Assembly (NCBI RefSeq): GCF_051961875.1
Contig: NZ_JBQCCV010000254.1
Location: 1-32,240 of the forward strand
Direction: 5' to 3'
Source of the DNA: Intrasporangium_A sp051961875
GTDB lineage: Bacteria > Actinomycetota > Actinomycetes > Actinomycetales > Dermatophilaceae
Length of the DNA: 32,240 nt
Part shown: positions 30,037 to 32,240 of the stretch, in pieces
Layout: every line of letters begins with the position of its first letter
Numbering within the stretch: the first letter of the stretch is position 1
Position numbers and translations under genes: made by a program
The notes under the pieces: model-generated
What the model was told of the DNA's origin: nothing
The model's database searches: none
The model's input: the letters and a program-made list of their open reading frames with translations, nothing else

Positions 30037-30394
30037 CCGCGAGGTATGCCGCCCAGCTCGCGCCGAGCCCGAGCGCGACGTTGAGCGTCAGGTTGCCGAC
30101 CGCGCCGACCACGTCACGCTCGCGGACGAGGAGGGCCGTGTCCCGGCTGAGGTCGGCGACGGTCGAGAGGGTTCCGCAGAGCCCTCCGACGAGGACGAAG
30201 AACCAGGCGGCATCCATCCGATCACGTGCCGCGACGGCGGCTCCGGCCACGGCGCACGCGACGATGTTCGCGAGGAGGACACCAAGCGGTAGCCGCCGGG
30301 TCGGGAGCCGCTCGACGAGCCAGCCGCGGGTGACCGCCGAGAGGGCGCCGACGGCCACGGCGAGGGCCCAGGCCCACAGTGGGGTCGAGGTCAT
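30029..30394 (-). CDS. crcB: Fluoride channel Fluc, subunit 1
   Basis: A 121-residue four-helix membrane protein of the CrcB/Fluc family, dual-topology or paired fluoride channels that keep cytoplasmic fluoride low. Seen: helix 2 with LGVLLANIVACAVAG (the conserved Asn that lines the pore), helix 3 with LVGGLCGTLSTVADLSRD (the G-x-C-G-x-(L/T)-S-T track) and a final hydrophobic helix. It follows the second crcB as ATGA, so both are made together, probably as an antiparallel heterodimer. The C-terminal W-A-A-Y-L codons hold a copy of the 9-mer (30044-30052). It ends 8 bp inside the opposite CbiX-like gene. Confidence 0.92.
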   Translation of the reverse strand: MTSTPLWAWALAVAVGALSAVTRGWLVERLPTRRLPLGVLLANIVACAVAGAAVAARDRMDAAWFFVLVGGLCGTLSTVADLSRDTALLVRERDVVGAVGNLTLNVALGLGASWAAYLAVS

Positions 30395-30759
30395 GCCTCG
30401 GCTCCTGGCTCGGCCTCGTCCGTGAGGAGGCGGCCGAGCACGATGCCGGCGAGTGCCGCCCCGAGGCTGAGTAGCACGCTCGTGCCGAGACCGACCCAGG
30501 CCGCCGAGGCCTGGGTGCCGGCCACGAAGGCGACGGCGAGGATCGAGAACGAGGTCAGCGCACCGAGGCCGCCCGTCACGAGGAAGTCGCGCTGGTCGGG
30601 CCGCAGGCGGAGCTGGCTCGCGGCGCCGAGGAGGAATGCGCCGACGACATTGACGACCGTCATCCGGACGTCCCAGCCGTGCCCGGCGTCTCCGTGCGTG
30701 AGCAGCAGCCGCAGCAGGGTGCCCACCGCGCCTCCTAGGGCGACGGGCACGAAACGCAT
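30391..30759 (-). CDS. crcB: Fluoride channel Fluc, subunit 2
   Basis: A 122-residue four-helix Fluc protein, partner of the adjacent copy. Seen: FVPVALGGAVGTLLRLLL at the start (typical G-G-x-x-G-x-x-x-R), MTVVNVVGAFLLG (pore Asn), TGGLGALTSFSILAVAF (G-G-x-x-(G/S)-x-x-T-S-F) and a last helix. The MRFVPVALGG start fits the family; a longer start at 30783 or 30786 adds only MLTPDTGD-like residues behind a weak AAGG. I looked for the fluoride (crcB) riboswitch upstream and did not recognise it. Two tandem genes suggest a heterodimeric channel. Confidence 0.92.
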   Translation of the reverse strand: MRFVPVALGGAVGTLLRLLLTHGDAGHGWDVRMTVVNVVGAFLLGAASQLRLRPDQRDFLVTGGLGALTSFSILAVAFVAGTQASAAWVGLGTSVLLSLGAALAGIVLGRLLTDEAEPGAEA

Positions 30760-30851
30760 GTCACCAGTGTCCGGGGTCAGCATCACGCCTTGGGGACCGT
30801 CGGGTCACGGCTTGGTTGCGACCGGAGGGGCGGGTGTGAAGCACGCCACGC

Positions 30852-30857
30852 GATACT
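30852..30857 (+). promoter_or_regulatory. Possible -10 box of leaderless YigZ-family promoter
   Basis: GATACT lies 6 nt before the GTG at 30864; no Shine-Dalgarno precedes the GTG. It deviates from TANNNT at its first base, so this is tentative. Confidence 0.35.
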
Positions 30858-30863
30858 GCTCCG

Positions 30864-31535
30864 GTGGGTGAACGAGGAGCAGCGACGGCCCCGGGTTGGC
30901 GACCCGCCTACTTGACGGTGGCCGAGCCGGTGCGGGCCGAGATCGAGGTCAAGCGGTCCCGCTTCGTCTGCGACCTCGGGCCGGCCTCGAGCGAGGAAGC
31001 CGCCCGGGCCGTCATCGAGCGCGTCCGTGCCGAGTCCCGGGAGGCGCGCCACCACTGCACCGCGTTCGTCCTCGGTCCCGACGCCGCGCTGCAGCGAAGC
31101 AACGACGACGGGGAGCCGTCGGGCACGGCCGGCATGCCGATGCTCGAGGTCCTCCGCGGCGCCGCCGTCACCGATGTCGTCGCCGTCGTGACCCGGTGGT
31201 TCGGCGGGGTCCTGCTGGGCACCGGCGGCCTGATCCGGGCCTACGGCGACGCCGTCCACGCCGCCCTCGAGAGCGCCACGATCGCCCGGTACGAGCTCAC
31301 CGTCATACTCGCCACGACCGTGTCGCACGCGGACGGGCCCCGCGTCGAGAACGCCCTGCGGAGCCGAGCCGGCCTTCGCGTGACCGGGGTGGACTACCGC
31401 GCGGAGGGGGTGCGGATCGAGGCGGCCGTCCCACCCGCAGGCCAGGCGGACGCCGGGGCGGTGCTCGCCGAGCTGACTGCGGGCGCATCCGGGTTCGCCC
31501 CGGTGGGCGAGGAATGGGTCAGGATGGAGCCATGA
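30864..31535 (+). CDS. YigZ/IMPACT-family protein
   Basis: A 223-residue two-domain protein. Seen: N-terminal IMPACT domain with EIEVKRSRFVCDLGPA, ARHHCTAFVLGP, SNDDGEPSGTAGMPMLEVLRG and VTRWFGGVLLGTGGLIRAYGDAV, the signature of the UPF0029 family; the C-terminal DUF1949-like ferredoxin-fold domain ends GFAPVGEEWVRMEP. The family is linked by comparison to translation control, but the bacterial role is not settled. The start is GTG at 30864, probably leaderless; homologues begin close to YLTVAEPV, so the first dozen residues are uncertain. Its stop overlaps the next gene as ATGA. Confidence 0.9.
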   Translation: MGERGAATAPGWRPAYLTVAEPVRAEIEVKRSRFVCDLGPASSEEAARAVIERVRAESREARHHCTAFVLGPDAALQRSNDDGEPSGTAGMPMLEVLRGAAVTDVVAVVTRWFGGVLLGTGGLIRAYGDAVHAALESATIARYELTVILATTVSHADGPRVENALRSRAGLRVTGVDYRAEGVRIEAAVPPAGQADAGAVLAELTAGASGFAPVGEEWVRMEP

Positions 31536-32119
31536 CCCTGCACCTCGCGACGACCGACGACGGCAACGCCCTGCTCGAACGCGACCCTCTCGCCCTCATG
31601 CTCGGGATGCTCCTCGACCAGCAGATCCCGATGGAGAAGGCATTCACCTCGCCGAGCGTCCTCGCCGAGCGCCTCGGCGTCGACCGTCTCGACGCCGCGG
31701 CCATTGCCGCGATGCCCCCGGAGGAGCTCCTGGAGCTGTTCCGGACGCCGCCGGCGCTGCACCGCTTCCCCGGGTCGATGGCCGAGCGCACCCAGCAGCT
31801 GTGCCAGGCCCTCGTCGAGCACTGGGATGCCGACGCGGCCGCGGTGTGGCGGGATGTCGACTCCGGTGCCGAGCTGGTGCGCCGGGTCGGCACACTGCCG
31901 GGCTTCGGGGCGCAGAAGGCGCGGATCTTCGTCGCGCTCCTGGCCAAGCAGTTCGGGGTGCAGCCGGCCGGCTGGCAGGAAGCGACCGGCGACTACGGCC
32001 AGGACGGCTTCCGGTCGATCGCCGATGTGGTCGACGACGCCTCGAAGGTCAAGGTGCGCGAGTTCAAGAAGGAGATGAAGGCCCGGGCCAGGGCTGGGGC
32101 AGCCAGAGCCGACGCCTGA
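31532..32119 (+). CDS. HhH-GPD family DNA-repair-type protein
   Basis: A 195-residue protein of the small HhH-GPD group common in actinobacteria. Seen: LMLGMLLDQQIPMEKAFTSP (the start of a base-excision glycosylase core), the helix-hairpin-helix VGTLPGFGAQKARIFVALLAKQFG, a late GFRSIADVVDDASKVKVREF and a Lys/Arg/Ala-rich tail. The catalytic Asp expected about 20 residues after the HhH of glycosylases is not obvious, so enzyme activity on DNA is uncertain; DNA binding is likely. It overlaps the YigZ-family gene and has GGAG just before its ATG, so the two are co-transcribed; the pairing with YigZ is of unknown meaning. Confidence 0.85.
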   Translation: MTLHLATTDDGNALLERDPLALMLGMLLDQQIPMEKAFTSPSVLAERLGVDRLDAAAIAAMPPEELLELFRTPPALHRFPGSMAERTQQLCQALVEHWDADAAAVWRDVDSGAELVRRVGTLPGFGAQKARIFVALLAKQFGVQPAGWQEATGDYGQDGFRSIADVVDDASKVKVREFKKEMKARARAGAARADA

Positions 32120-32131
32120 TCTCCCCCGGCG

Positions 32132-32200
32132 GCGCCGCCCACCACGTGGCGGCGCGGTGCTCGGACGGGGCCGGTCTGCCTGCCGGGTCGGAGCACCGCG
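32132..32200. terminator. Double hairpin at the convergent end of the HhH-GPD gene
   Basis: Two GC-rich hairpins abut: GCGCCGCC/GGCGGCGC (32132-32139 with 32148-32155, eight-base loop) and CGCGGTGCTC/GAGCACCGCG (32153-32162 with 32191-32200, 28-nt interior with further pairing). They share bases 32153-32155, so only one fully forms at a time. They separate this gene from a convergent gene at the right edge and probably act as a terminator for both. Confidence 0.6.
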
Positions 32201-32205
32201 ACGGT

Positions 32206-32240
32206 CTACTGGGTGGCGAAGACGACGTCGACCCAGTAGT
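32206..32240 (-). CDS. C-terminus of a DUF4082-type surface protein (partial)
   Basis: The last 10 codons and TAG stop of a minus-strand gene run in from the right edge, reading YWVDVVFATQ. This ending is characteristic of DUF4082 domains, which close with N-Y-W-V-D-V-V-F in large actinobacterial secreted or surface proteins. With only 10 residues visible the call is weak, but the match is distinctive and codon use is GC3-rich as in neighbours. The rest lies outside the window. Confidence 0.5.
   Translation of the reverse strand, partial: YWVDVVFATQ

Noticed and set aside
30760..30863. Fluoride riboswitch ahead of the crcB pair
   Set aside because: A GATGCTGACCCC stretch on the minus strand looked faintly similar, but the conserved pseudoknot and the 3' GCUGAUG-CUCCU block are not present in the right order.

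Overview
This window is GC-rich chromosomal DNA (about 72% GC by eye) from an actinobacterium. The mycothiol S-conjugate amidase gene (mca), the Mycobacterium-like gene order, GTG starts and many probable leaderless starts (a TANNNT -10 box 6-7 nt before the start codon) all point there. A member of Micrococcales, perhaps Intrasporangiaceae, is my best guess, but that rests on general resemblance only. I see no rRNA, tRNA, CRISPR array, transposase or phage gene. Coding density is about 92%, and the longest stretch without a confident gene is about 290 bp (11454-11745).

Layout. (1) 1-7989, minus strand: a housekeeping run transcribed right to left, glmS, acpS, nnr, alr, an alpha/beta hydrolase, tsaE, tsaB, rimI and the start of tsaD, mostly with 1-11 bp overlaps. 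It covers amino-sugar and D-alanine supply for the wall, ACP activation, NAD(P)HX repair and t6A tRNA modification. (2) 8138-12507: coaA (plus), then, on the minus strand, an exported lysozyme-like protein with a structured leader, a PIN-PhoH protein preceded by a tiny ORF with a perfect Shine-Dalgarno, and a short-chain cis-isoprenyl diphosphate synthase. (3) 12707-18654: hemolysin III-like protein, a small membrane protein, mca, a DUF4307 protein, greA, a MutL/GlmL-type protein and cystathionine gamma-synthase. From memory this matches the order Rv1086-Rv1085c-Rv1083-mca-Rv1081c-greA-metB of M. tuberculosis. (4) 18725-24354: tandem-GNAT protein, msrA, a squalene-cyclase-fold protein, a SRPBCC protein and an M13 metallopeptidase. 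(5) 24454-28481: an envelope-stress locus, with a PspC-Toastrack membrane protein and a small membrane protein divergent from a PspC-histidine kinase and its LuxR-type response regulator; an array of operator-like repeats lies between them. (6) 28493-32240: alpha/beta hydrolase, CbiX-like chelatase, a crcB pair (fluoride export), a YigZ/IMPACT protein with a HhH-GPD DNA-repair protein, and the last codons of a probable DUF4082 protein.

The strongest signal outside the genes is a 9-mer, GCGGCATAC, found 12 times exactly on both strands where I expect fewer than one by composition. Half the copies lie in the roughly 8% of the window that is noncoding, and four of these form two inverted-repeat pairs. 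In genes it forces rare codon choices. That is the signature of DNA uptake sequences in Neisseria and Haemophilus, which to my knowledge are not described in actinobacteria. Other notable items are a chimeric-looking left edge of tsaD that copies rimI, a terminator-like hairpin in the greA leader, twin palindromic operators at the hemolysin III promoter, and a large symmetric hairpin between greA and the MutL gene.
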